Source: Tetmemena sp. SeJ-2015
Lineage: Eukaryota; Ciliophora; Spirotrichea; Sporadotrichida; Oxytrichidae
Length of the DNA stretch: 10,894 nucleotides
Direction: 5' to 3'
NCBI GenBank assembly: GCA_027382625.1
Contig: JAJKFJ010024977.1
Location: 1-10,894, forward strand
The translations under genes and the position numbers were made by a program. Numbering within the stretch: the first letter of the stretch is position 1; each line of letters opens with the position of its first letter. Below are positions 1-7,254 of this stretch, in pieces. The notes under the pieces were generated by a model. It did no database searches. It had not been told where the DNA came from and worked only from the letters and a program-made list of their open reading frames with translations.

Positions 1-625
1 GGATGGATCATGTAGTTATTTTTGAGTAATTTCGCGTTTGACTCGCATGATTATAAGTATTAATAAAGAAATTAATTATACACAACTTATTTTCACTTTC
101 TTATCATATTATGGGGTTTTTAATGCTATAATTATTTTTCCGTTTCTAAAATAAGATGGACTGGCGTTAATTTAACAAATATAGATATAATTTAAACTCT
201 AATGTTTAATTGGACTTCTCGAAAGATATGAGTGTTTAATTAATGAGGTGTAACATTTTCAGTAAAAACATAATCTTTAAAATAAATTGTGCTTTATCTT
301 TTTACTTCAAAACAGAAAATATATTGCAAAAGAAGATGATTTTTTCCTTTAAATTAAGGTTAATTTTATTTCTATAATCCACTTATCAATTAAATTATTT
401 GATTTTAACTTATAACTATTAATAATCTTCTTATTTTGTCAGTGAAGTTGATTAAAAATTTATCTCTTGCTCAAAATTAAATTAATTGGGCTCCATAAAA
501 GCAAGGTCATGGAGAAAGCTTTGTTAATGAAGTAAATAATTAGCTAATAAATAGATAAAAGACTTTGATTTTATATATGACTTAGGAATTTTCAATCCAA
601 AATATTATTGTAAAGATAAAAGATG
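1..625. other. A+T-rich germline spacer, no gene seen
   Basis: Very A+T-rich sequence full of short T and A runs on both strands. I find no coding-like island, tRNA, transposon end or tandem array here. It is best read as eliminated or intergenic micronuclear DNA, by analogy with the IES-like sequence elsewhere in the window. Confidence 0.5.
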
Positions 626-1204
626 TCAGAATTTCTTAAAATACATAAGGATTACAATGATTGAAAAACCAATAAAAAATTTTTAGACTATCATTTTGAA
701 TTTAAACTTTAAAATTAATAATTTTACCTTTTTGTTTAATGTTTAATTAATTTGCTAAATAATTATTATGTCAAATGATATAAGTTTAATTTTTTACTCT
801 ATCAATACGTATTAGTAAAATTTGATTTTTATTAGTTCCCCTATATTTTTAGTATGAATATTTCTTATAATTATTATTGTTTCTCCTTCCTTACTAATAT
901 GAGACTTCTTTAATCCTGCATTTTATTTATCTGGACTTATAAAGAATTTTTTATTTAGAATATCAACAAAATTTCTCAACCTAAAACTTTTGCTAAAATT
1001 TATATTTTCCAGACTATAAGAGTTTTTTGTTAATGTCAATTAGTCTTTGGTCAAAATTTTATAGCATTGTTTAATATTCGATTTTTTTATGGGTGACTTT
1101 ACAAACCCAGTGGCCTCTCTCTCTCTACACATCATACTCATGATCTTCATATACCTTATTTTTACTATTTATACTTAATTAGAGAGTAGTTTAGAGAGAG
1201 AGTA
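626..1204 (-). CDS. Weak TGA-free frame downstream of gene 1, unknown product
   Basis: Under the TAA/TAG=Gln code this minus-strand frame is open for 192 codons, from just after a TGA at 1207-1205 to a TGA at 628-626. The first part, to about 850, has mixed charged and hydrophobic residues such as VKSPIKKSNIKQCYKILTK; the rest is poor A+T-rich sequence that looks non-coding. An ATG at 1150 overlaps the TGA of gene 1 (1149-1147). The frame can also be reached from gene 1 by joining the two copies of a 10 bp direct repeat (1102-1111 and 1206-1215), which are in the right phase. That join would delete a gene 1 C terminus that is conserved in gene 2, so I do not favour it. Length is not significant by itself and no homologue is recognised. 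Confidence 0.25.
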
Positions 1205-1215
1205 TCAAACCCAGT
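1102..1215. repeat. 10 bp direct repeat bracketing a 104 bp unit with CT/AG arms
   Basis: CAAACCCAGT occurs at 1102-1111 and 1206-1215. Just inside the left copy is a run of six CT units (1115-1126); just inside the right copy is the complementary AG run (1193-1202). The layout resembles a small element with inverted ends and a target duplication, or a long pointer pair. The right copy is inside the gene 1 coding block (QTGF) and is part of a perfect 7 bp inverted repeat around CCA (1204-1220). Confidence 0.5.
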
Positions 1216-2416
1216 TTGATAGTCTTGCTATGACTTCTAAAAGCTCTTGTTCTCAAGGAAGCTTCGTTCCCTGAAGTTCTCAAGGTAATAACTTAAGAGT
1301 ACTGGGAACGCGGGCTCCCTTTCGAGAGCCTATAATTTGCACATAGAAAAGGTTTGCACAGCTTGGTGAATCAAAAATTCAAATAAAGATTTTAGTTCTT
1401 CATAAAGTAAAAAAATAAAGCTATTTTTAAATCTTTTCTAGCTAAAATGCTTCACGATCTGTTAAATCAAAGCCTTTCATATAGGATGCAAAAAGCAAGG
1501 ACCCCAAAAAGAGTTTAATTTCCTCTTTCAGTTCGGCCAGAGTTAAACTATGATCCTCCTGCAAAATTTTGAGTTCAGGTTTTGAGTTGGTGTCACAAAA
1601 CTTCAAAATTATAATTAATCAATTTAAGAAATTAAATGTTTGAAAATGCCGTCAGCAAGCTTGTCGAGGTGAAGGAAAAGTTCCCCTTTAGATTTGATAA
1701 GGGAGGGAGGGCTCTTGACGTCAAAAATGATCCGAATTATAGAAATTTATACTTCTCTCTTATGTTCATTAGTTTATTTAGGAATAATACCTTAGAATTG
1801 TAAATAAACCAATGCTTTTAATTTAATTATTTCACAAAAAAATACTTTAACCTTTGTAGAATTAAATTTACAATTTCGTCATTTATTATAGCAAAGTTTA
1901 ACCTTTTGTAAATCCTTACAATAATTCCTTGTAGACATTTAAACTGATAATTTAATTAAATTAATTAAATTTTGCTTATGTTATACTTTAACACTTTATG
2001 CAAAGTTATGAGTCCAATTCTATAAATTTAAAATTAAGTAGGCACTGCATTAATATTTCAAAGTATATTAATTAGGATGTCTGATTAATCTTAAGCATTA
2101 ATAACTCGAAGGAAAATACTCTATTTAGCAAATATTTTACTTGAGCTTAAATTTAAAATAATTCCTTAAATAGGTTTCTGGGTTAGGATTTGCAAATTAA
2201 ACCGCATACTTTTGAAATATAAACACTTTGGACAAAGCACCTCCCAGTTTTGAGTACTTATTTTCTCCTGAGCCCTTCTAAGTAATGAATAAATAAATAT
2301 AAAGATTTAAACTTTCATCTTGATTTTGATAAATGCTGTTCAAATTGAGTCTTGATTTGTTTGCGCATGCTTCTAAGGATAGTTTTAAAAACTACGTCAC
2401 TTCTTTGCTCATTCAT
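1147..2416 (-). CDS. Gene 1: germline copy of unknown ciliate protein, four coding blocks with three IESs
   Basis: Function unknown. It reads on the minus strand with TAA/TAG as Gln and TGA stop. Block 1 (2416 to about 2340) starts MNEQRSDVVFKTILRSMRK; the same frame is open upstream to 2572, so the true start may lie further up. Block 2 (about 1740-1635) has IKSKGELFLHLDKLADGI. Block 3 (about 1606-1433) has FLGSLLFASYMKGF and QLEKI. Block 4 (about 1369-1147) has VQTFSMCKL and ends at TGA 1149-1147. Joined at TGAACA, TAATTT and GATT repeats the blocks give one frame of about 203 residues. Every block aligns with gene 2: the N-terminal motif is nearly identical, FLG to QLE is ungapped, and the last 51 residues from FSMC share 18 identities without a gap. 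Blocks are visibly G+C-richer than the inserts. No signal peptide or membrane segment stands out. Exact junctions of the first two inserts are uncertain. Confidence 0.75.
1369..1433 (-). other. IES in gene 1, 61 bp, pointer GATT
   Basis: The sequence AATC on the plus strand (GATT in gene sense) is at 1369-1372 and 1430-1433, 61 bp apart; the insert is about 85% A+T. Without removal the block 3 frame runs into TGA at 1402-1400. With removal the protein reads QLEKIHQAVQTFSMCKL, which matches gene 2 QLEQIHLSVQAFSICQL at 11 of 17 positions with no gap. There is no GT near the left end in gene sense, so a GT-AG intron does not explain it. Confidence 0.75.
1606..1634 (-). other. IES in gene 1, 23 bp (pointer TAATTT) or 38 bp (pointer ATTTT)
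   Basis: AAATTA (TAATTT in gene sense) is at 1606-1611 and 1629-1634. Removing 23 bp joins ADGIFKHLI to LKFCDTNSKPE in frame. An alternative is ATTTT in gene sense at 1643-1647 and 1605-1609, removing 38 bp and joining ADGI to LKFC. Both restore the frame; a TGA at 1621-1619 blocks the downstream frame if nothing is removed. Gene 2 has an insert at the equivalent place. Confidence 0.6.
1763..2342 (-). other. Large IES in gene 1, about 574 bp (pointer TGAACA) or 619 bp (pointer TTTGA)
   Basis: TGTTCA (TGAACA in gene sense) is at 1763-1768 and 2337-2342. Removing 574 bp joins KTQFE to HKREVQIS in frame. TCAAA (TTTGA in gene sense) at 1721-1725 and 2340-2344 would remove 619 bp and join KTQF to DVKSPPS, also in frame. 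Relative to gene 2 the first is about six residues longer and the second nine shorter. The interval is A+T-rich apart from 2170-2290, which is G+C-richer and open on the minus strand, and could be an MDS of something else. Confidence 0.55.
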
Positions 2417-2572
2417 TTCGATCGTGGATGTTTTTGCTATCTATGTCTTCTGCCTTCTCTATTTAGCTTGGCTTTGCTTCAGCAGTAACGCGCGCTTTAT
2501 TCGGCTAGTGCGGACTTTAAACACGGGTTGACCAAAAATAATGAATAATAATCTTATAATAAATTGGTAAAT
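2417..2572 (-). CDS. Upstream extension of gene 1 frame
   Basis: The gene 1 frame stays open from the aligned Met (2416) up to 2572, next to an in-frame TGA at 2575-2573. Between about 2420 and 2525 the DNA is clearly G+C-richer than its surroundings and encodes a basic, glutamine-rich peptide (for example RIKRALLLKQSQAKQ, with TAG read as Gln twice). This is probably the N-terminal part of the gene 1 product or its first MDS. Upstream of 2530 the sequence turns A+T-rich, so the MDS edge is likely near there. Confidence 0.5.
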
Positions 2573-3180
2573 TCAATTCTTGAATGAAATTAAATTAATT
2601 TTATGTGTTTTGACAGGTAGATCTAAGTTATTTGTGTTTGTTTTTGTTTTCTGAAGTAGACGTTTGTTAATTAAGCTTTCTGTAATTATTAATTTTAGAA
2701 TTGGCGCGTTTGTATAAAAATTCTTCTTATATTTAGTCTTATAATTAACAACGGGTGATGCTCTTATTAGTTCTAATTTTTTATTTAATTATAAAAGAGA
2801 GAACAAAAAATTATTAAAGCTTTAATTTTCTGATTATCTTGGTCTAAATCAAACTTCAATATCTCTTTAATTTAAGAAGACTAAGTGATTCTTTTTGCCT
2901 AATTAAATAAAAATAAATTTTGGAAGCGATATAATAAATCACTATCACAATTTATAAATAAAAAATAAAATTGAATTTGAAGTTAAAATTCTAAAAGAAA
3001 TAAATTTATTCTCCGAAATTATACTTAAGAAATAAGAAGAAAAGAGACATTAAATTCTAAAAGTTTGACTTATAGGAGGTGATTGTAGTTCATTAGGACT
3101 AAATAAAATATAATAAAAGCTTAAATTTACAAAGAAGCCAGATTATAGAAGTTATTAAGAATTATTTAAGTATAATTTAA

Positions 3181-3345
3181 GTTATTGTCGCCCCTAACTT
3201 TTATATCTTATAAAGCATTTTTTAATCCTTTTCCAAGTGTGAGTGCCTGGAAGTATTCCTCTATTTTTCTTTCTAATGTCTCCAGATCTTAAGTTCTTAG
3301 ATGTAGGAGATTGCCATAAGCCCAACTTGGAAGTAAGCAAAAGTT
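3181..3345 (-). CDS. C-terminal-like fragment, possible third family member
   Basis: After a TGA at 3348-3346 the minus strand reads a peptide starting NFCLLPSWAYGN and containing DLETLERKIEEYFQAL, an acidic amphipathic helix. It resembles in spacing the gene 1 C-terminal stretch AFPVLLSYY to ENKSFQKSQQDYQTGF, but few residues are identical. The frame stays open into A+T-rich DNA as far as 2479, which I regard as non-coding run-on. The region is G+C-richer down to about 3230. The relation to genes 1 and 2 is inference from pattern only. Confidence 0.35.
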
Positions 3346-3447
3346 TCAATCCTTAGGCTTAACTATAATTACTCACTGCTCCCTAAAACAATCATAATGC
3401 TTCTTACTTCTTTTTCTATTGGCATCGTAGCTGCTTCCTTTTAATTT

Positions 3448-3711
3448 TCAAATTCTAACTTGATTCTCAGATGTGGCAAGTCGCGTAATGAAGATATCTG
3501 TATTTGTCTAAGACAGATAATCTAGCTTGCACTCTTGTCTGGTAGATCGAGGAGCATTTCCATATCTGGGACTCACACTCTGATCTTTCAACATTTATCC
3601 AACTTCCGCAGCGCTACCTCCTTCACTCAGTCTGTAGTTTCTTGTTACTTTTTCCTCCTCCTAAATCAAGTTTGGCTTCTTCTGTCGCTACTGATTCATC
3701 GAGTTCGACAT
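3448..3711 (-). CDS. Coding-like island, N-terminal-like, frames unresolved
   Basis: From ATG 3711 to TGA 3450-3448 the minus strand reads 87 codons with the ciliate code. It is polar at the start (MSNSMNQQRQKK), then SEGGSAAEVGQMLKDQ, SVSPRYGNAPRSTRQ and LSQTNTDIF. The island 3240-3780 is among the G+C-richest of the window. A second minus-strand frame, open from about 3573 downwards (LRDLPHLRIKLEFENQ), is equally protein-like, and the first frame resumes after the TGA as a basic peptide (NRKRSKKHY). So IES junctions or disabling frameshifts are likely. The plus-strand standard-code frame at 3535-3765 is taken as its shadow. If it is a relative of genes 1 and 2, most of the middle is missing here. 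Product unknown. Confidence 0.4.
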
Positions 3712-3789
3712 CCTTATCTAAATATAATCAGTAATGAAGACCTAGTGAAATATTCTAAGACTTGAATTTGAATTGCATCACTTCCACAA

Positions 3790-4134
3790 TTAACGACAAT
3801 CACTTCTCCTATTGACATTAGAGACTTATATTTTTTGGCTTAATTATTAAACATTACTTTTTAATATTTTAATTTTACAATTTATAAAACTTTTGAGAGT
3901 TGCATCAATCTAATAAGATTATTTTCTATTAAAATAATAAAGTTTTAATATATAGAATAATTTTCAGGAATAAATTAGTAATCTTTTAAAAAACTTAGTA
4001 CTGTAAAGTTCTAATCTTTTAATATCCTAAGCAAATTTAATATATAAAACATTAATTATAATAAATGCAGACAAAAAATATATATGCCTTATAGCTCTCT
4101 AGATGATTGTTAATAAATTATAAGGGTTTATATC
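3790..4134. other. A+T-rich spacer, nothing seen
   Basis: Low-complexity A+T-rich DNA between two coding-like islands. No convincing frame on either strand, RNA gene or long repeat. Confidence 0.45.
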
Positions 4135-4389
4135 TCACGGATTGCTTTGTGTCTCTTTTCTTGTAAAATAATTCAATTAATTTGTTTAACACATAATCTT
4201 GTGTGTAATTTTTTTCTATTAGGATTTATCTTAAAATTGAGTTTCAGATTTGCAGCTTCTTTTCCTCTTCCCAATAAATTCGTTTTAAATCTATTTCAGT
4301 CCCATTCTTTACTGAAAAACTTTTTTCTCTTTCTCATATGAAGGCTTTATAAAAATACAGTCACATAGGATAATAACTGATTTTCTAAT
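4135..4389 (-). CDS. Weak coding-like frame, unknown product
   Basis: Minus-strand frame of 84 codons between TGA codons (end TGA 4137-4135), using TAA/TAG as Gln. The centre, about 4350-4150, encodes a strongly basic, glutamine-rich peptide (EKEKKVFQQRMGLKQIQ, then GKRKRSCKSETQFQDK). It might be a small MDS. The plus-strand standard-code frame at 4147-4341 (a Phe/Leu-rich peptide) lies antisense to it and looks like a by-product of pyrimidine richness. A neighbouring minus frame is also plausible, so strand is favoured but frame is not settled. Confidence 0.25.
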
Positions 4390-4442
4390 TCAGTACGATA
4401 AGTGCTGTTTTAAGAAATTGATTATTAATTATATTCCTAAAA

Positions 4443-4468
4443 TTTTACTTTTACTTTACTTTACTTTA
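4443..4468 (+). repeat. Short TTTAC microsatellite
   Basis: Four tandem units, two TTTTAC and two TTTAC, followed by TTTA, in otherwise A+T-rich spacer. Confidence 0.8.
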
Positions 4469-4469
4469 T

Positions 4470-5280
4470 AAAAATACAGAGTGAAAATTATTTTTATTTT
4501 TAATGTGAACTTAGACTAGTTCTCTATTTTTGGAATGACGTCAAAGTCGTCACTCATTTGCTTATAAAATAAAATATTATTAGCTGACAGATAATAGCGT
4601 AATCATTCTTTGAACGATACTCAAGCTCACTAAATAAATATAGGTATATTTAAATACAATATAAATTTGAAAAAGTTTAATCTAGCTTAAAATAACTGCC
4701 CCCTATCTTTACTCAAGCCGAAATATATATCTAATCAACAGTAAATTACAATTTTAAAATATAAATTAAAAATTAGATACGCTCTGAATGGCGCAACAAG
4801 GCTTTTATTAAAAATAGAATTACCATGAGATATTTTTTAATGAACTTTGGTAATGGAGAGACTCTTTTAAATTCATAGACAAGATTACGCTATTTTTCTA
4901 ATTTAGGGAGAAGATTATTGGTCTATAATTTTTTATTTAAAATTTACAATCGCAAGTCGGATTTTATAAAGAAAGATGTACTACAATTAAACCAAATTGC
5001 TTTCTATTTTAGTTTAATTTTTATAGTAAAATTAATTAAAATATTTGCTTAAATATTTGCCACATGCACTTTATCCTAAAAAAAGATAAATTTTTTTATT
5101 AGGAGAAGAGGAAAAAATTTATCTTTTTTATAATTTTTTTTTTAAACAAGAGTCATCATCCACACACCAAAATACAAAATATTGCTTATTATAGCATAAC
5201 CAATCATTCTATAAAAATAAAAACCTTATCTCCAAATTTCTTAGGGGAATTTTAACAACTTTAAATCTTCTTTTTAAAAA
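4470..5280. other. A+T-rich spacer with a long TGA-free plus frame, probably mostly non-coding
   Basis: The plus-strand frame that carries the 5281-5656 locus is open upstream as far as 4588. Around 4800-4980 it is moderately protein-like (for example MRYFLMNFGNGETLLNSQ), but runs of A and T at 5070-5150 are not. Given the low TGA frequency in this DNA the openness is weak evidence. No RNA gene or transposon end is seen. Confidence 0.4.
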
Positions 5281-5656
5281 TATGGGGAGTTTCGCAATTT
5301 AATTGTTTTTGAGAACATCATTTTCATTGATTCCGTTCATCTAGAGTCCCTTCTAGCCGAAAGATAACATTAATTTAAATTTGAGATGCGAAGACTAATT
5401 CCTGAAATTATTCCACTTTAATGCTCTGATCCTAGCTTAAAACAAATAAATATATTGCCATACTAATTAGAGCTCTCAAGCAGGTTGTCTTTTTGCAGGG
5501 ATTCAATCTAGCCAAATGAGGTTGGAATCAGCATAGGGAGCTGCATTCAAAACAGATAAATATATTATGTATTATGAATTCCAAAATCTTGCTCTTAGTA
5601 GAATTAATGCTCCAGAGAACTTTGGTTTGTGGGTGAAGAAAGTACTGACAGAGTGA
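5281..5656 (+). CDS. Plus-strand coding locus with one 49 bp IES, possible distant family member
   Basis: Plus-strand frame reading IDSVHLESLLAERQHQ, then FKFEMRRLIPEIIPLQCS to about 5427, broken by an A+T-rich insert, then a second frame with SSQMRLESAQGAAFKTDK, YEFQNLALSRINAPENF and GLWVKKVLTE, ending at TGA 5654-5656. Joining the two copies of GCTCT (5423-5427 and 5472-5476) makes one frame. The helix FEMRRL followed about 40 residues later by AAFKTDKY and YEFQNLAL resembles in layout the gene 1 C-terminal half (FSMCKL, then KSFQKSQQDY and FDTLSL), with few identities. It is the only one of the four candidate family loci on the plus strand. The start is not identified. The opposite strand is also open here, so strand rests on residue make-up and the restored frame. 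Confidence 0.45.
5423..5476 (+). other. Candidate IES, 49 bp, pointer GCTCT
   Basis: GCTCT is at 5423-5427 and 5472-5476. The interval is A+T-rich and its length (49, one more than a multiple of three) is what is needed to join the upstream frame to the downstream one. No paralogue alignment supports this junction directly, so it is weaker than those of genes 1 and 2. Confidence 0.45.
5439..5566 (+). repeat. 18 bp near-perfect direct repeat, one copy inside the IES
   Basis: AAAACAAATAAATATATT at 5439-5456 and AAAACAGATAAATATATT at 5549-5566 differ at one base. The second copy lies in the coding block (KTDKYI) and the first in the candidate IES. Confidence 0.75.
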
Positions 5657-5706
5657 CTTTGTCATAGGGCTCTATCTTGCTCTGATCCAATCTAGAATAA
5701 AGTCAC
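5653..5706. repeat. 8 bp inverted repeat just after the plus-strand locus
   Basis: GTGACTTT at 5653-5660 and AAAGTCAC at 5699-5706 could pair around a 38-base loop. The left arm overlaps the TGA of the 5281-5656 locus. It might be a 3-prime structure; chance is possible. Confidence 0.35.
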
Positions 5707-6090
5707 AAACTTAAATATTTATTATGAAATATAAATAAATACAGTTTTTAAAATATTAAGAATTCGAGAAAATAATTGAGATAATAATTTTAAGTATAAT
5801 ATTCACTTCTTCATAATAAATTATCATTTTTCTTTCTTGATTTATTTATTTTTCTTCTCAATGTTTCCATTTTTGATTTGATAAATTTTATTTTCCTTTA
5901 AAAACTCAATAATTTATAAGATATAGGTTTGACAATTAATCACGATTCTCACAATATTAATGCTTATCTAAATCAATTTAACTGTTAATACATAAATACA
6001 AATAGATTTAAAATTCTAATTAAATAGCTTGAAAATAAATTCAAATAAATCGTAGTTAGCAATTAATTTCAATTAAATAATAAATATTGA
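5707..6090. other. A+T-rich spacer, nothing seen
   Basis: A+T-rich DNA without a credible gene. The minus strand stays TGA-free here in one frame (to 5826-5824) as part of a very long open stretch that starts near 6897, but the composition is that of spacer. Confidence 0.45.
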
Positions 6091-6300
6091 GTGGAAAAAA
6101 GAAATCTCAAAAGGCTTGGGAGTTTGAGTGATTCTTGTGGAAATGAGAAATATCAAAATTGTAGCTTACAAGCTTTAGCATGTAGTAGAAAATTACCGAT
6201 TTATTGGTATTCCTCCAAAGTGAACTGTATGGTCAGCTCTCCCTTAGTCCTCATTAGATTGTTTAAATTATATTCTAAAAACCATTTTGTTGTTTAAAAA
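6091..6300. other. Coding-like island, strand unresolved
   Basis: A G+C-richer island open on both strands. On plus, the standard-code frame 6091-6297 reads SLSDSCGNEKYQNCSLQALA and continues in ciliate code to a TGA near 6368. On minus, 6254-6153 reads MRTKGELTIQFTLEEYQQIG followed by NFLLHAKACKLQF and TGA. The minus reading has a more ordinary charge pattern. It could be an MDS downstream of the 6251-7025 gene, but I cannot choose. Confidence 0.3.
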
Positions 6301-7025
6301 CCGAAATTTAAGAGTAAAGAATTTTTTATGTTTAAACTTATTTTTTAAAGTAGGAAGAGTATATTATGAGAGTAAAATCTCAAATTTAAAGGATATAGAA
6401 GTAAAGTTAAAAAATTTAACTTCATCTTTTGATAAATTATAAGAATATTTTTTGCGAGTTTAAATTTTTACACATTCTAGTGCGTTAAGAGAGACTTTAC
6501 TTCCACAGTCCGCGAAAGAAAGTTTTTTTTTCCAATTATCCTTAAAGAGAGGAGAGGAATCCATCTCCTATAATGCTTTTTTTCTCTCCAAAGGAGTGAG
6601 ATATTCACTTATCAGATTAAAAAATAACTAAGAAAAGGTATTCCAATGAAAATCTTCTTAATCGCTGTTATTCCATCTGTTCTCTCTGTAGTGAGGAATT
6701 AATAAATTTCCATCTTTTAATTTACTTATATAAAATATCTCCTTTATCTAATAAATTGCGTTAATTTGATTGTTTTGCCTCGAACATCTCACAGAACTGC
6801 GAAAACTCCAGCCAATCCTCCAGTTTGCTATGAAAAGTTATTTATAATAATTTTTTTTTGAAACGGAGATACTCTCATTGCGCATTAATTTTGGACTTCA
6901 GTTTCGTTTGCTAAGTTTTTTAGAGTGTGATCAATTAAAGAGAAGCTTTATTGCTCTTGGTTATTGTAGAGGAAAGTATTCTCTCCAGGGTTGGTGCAGA
7001 CGCCTAAGTTATTGTATACTTGCAT
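6251..7025 (-). CDS. Unknown ciliate gene interrupted by two or three inserts
   Basis: I do not recognise the product. From ATG 7025 the minus strand reads MQVYNNLGVCTNPGENTF, then SLIDHTLKNLANETEVQNQ to about 6864. Block 2 (about 6834-6643) reads SKLEDWLEFSQFCEMFEAKQ, then NLLDKGDILYKQIKRW and EQQRLRRFS. Block 3 (about 6590-6460) reads ERKKALQEMDSSPLFKDNW, then KLSFADCGSKVSLNALECV. Joins at TTTCA (28 bp out) and TTGGA (55 bp out) keep the frame. If the 9 bp repeat AATTTAAAC (6261-6269, 6458-6466) is also a pointer, 197 bp is removed and the frame ends at TGA 6253-6251, giving about 164 residues. Otherwise the 3-prime end is undefined and the frame stays open to 5824. The first insert also fits a 37-base GT-AG intron in phase. 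There is no similarity to genes 1 and 2. Upstream openness extends to 7097. Confidence 0.55.
6587..6646 (-). other. Candidate IES, 55 bp, pointer TTGGA
   Basis: TCCAA on plus (TTGGA in gene sense) is at 6587-6591 and 6642-6646. The insert is A+T-rich and contains the in-frame TGA (6607-6605) that ends block 2. Removal joins RLRRFSL to ERKKALQEM in frame. Confidence 0.5.
6831..6863 (-). other. Candidate IES, 28 bp, pointer TTTCA, or a short intron
   Basis: TGAAA on plus (TTTCA in gene sense) is at 6831-6835 and 6859-6863. Removing 28 bp joins RVSPF to HSKLEDW. An alternative is a 37-base GT-AG intron starting one base earlier in gene sense, which joins RVSP to KLEDW, also in frame. The insert is almost pure A and T. 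Confidence 0.45.
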
Positions 7026-7254
7026 TCGATATTCAAGATTAGAGTGATGTTAAAATTATAATATGCAATACTTATTAGACTATTAAATCTGACAAGTTCA
7101 AATTATAAAATGGATCTGCTTATTATTCATTATTTGGAATTTAATATATGAAGAAGAAATATATCCCTCACTCCGGGGCGTAAATAAAATGCATGAGTTG
7201 ATTCAGAAAATACCATTTCAGGATAATTCAATCATTCTAAATATACAACATTGA
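7026..7254. other. Spacer between divergent open frames
   Basis: A+T-rich DNA between the minus-strand gene ending its upstream side at 7025 and the plus-strand open frame from 7255. Divergent arrangement would put promoters here, but no motif is recognisable. Confidence 0.35.

Noticed and set aside
1369..1433. Spliceosomal intron instead of an IES in gene 1
   Set aside because: No GT is available at the upstream side of the insert in gene sense.
1501..1515. CCCCAAAA-like run as a telomere or transposon end
   Set aside because: Single unit, inside a conserved gene 1 codon stretch (LFLGS); no tandem C4A4 repeats.
3690..3720. GAGTTCGACATCC as a tRNA B box
   Set aside because: No acceptor stem, A box or anticodon arm could be folded around it.
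3535..3765. Standard-code plus-strand ORF of 76 codons from a TTG
   Set aside because: It lies antisense to a G+C-rich minus-strand island that reads well in the ciliate code; Ser/Leu/Phe-rich make-up is typical of a shadow frame.
4147..4341. Standard-code plus-strand ORF of 64 codons
   Set aside because: Hydrophobic peptide from pyrimidine-rich DNA, antisense to a more protein-like minus frame.
4536..4543. TGACGTCA palindrome as a regulatory site
   Set aside because: One 8 bp palindrome in spacer with no gene start next to it; chance cannot be excluded.
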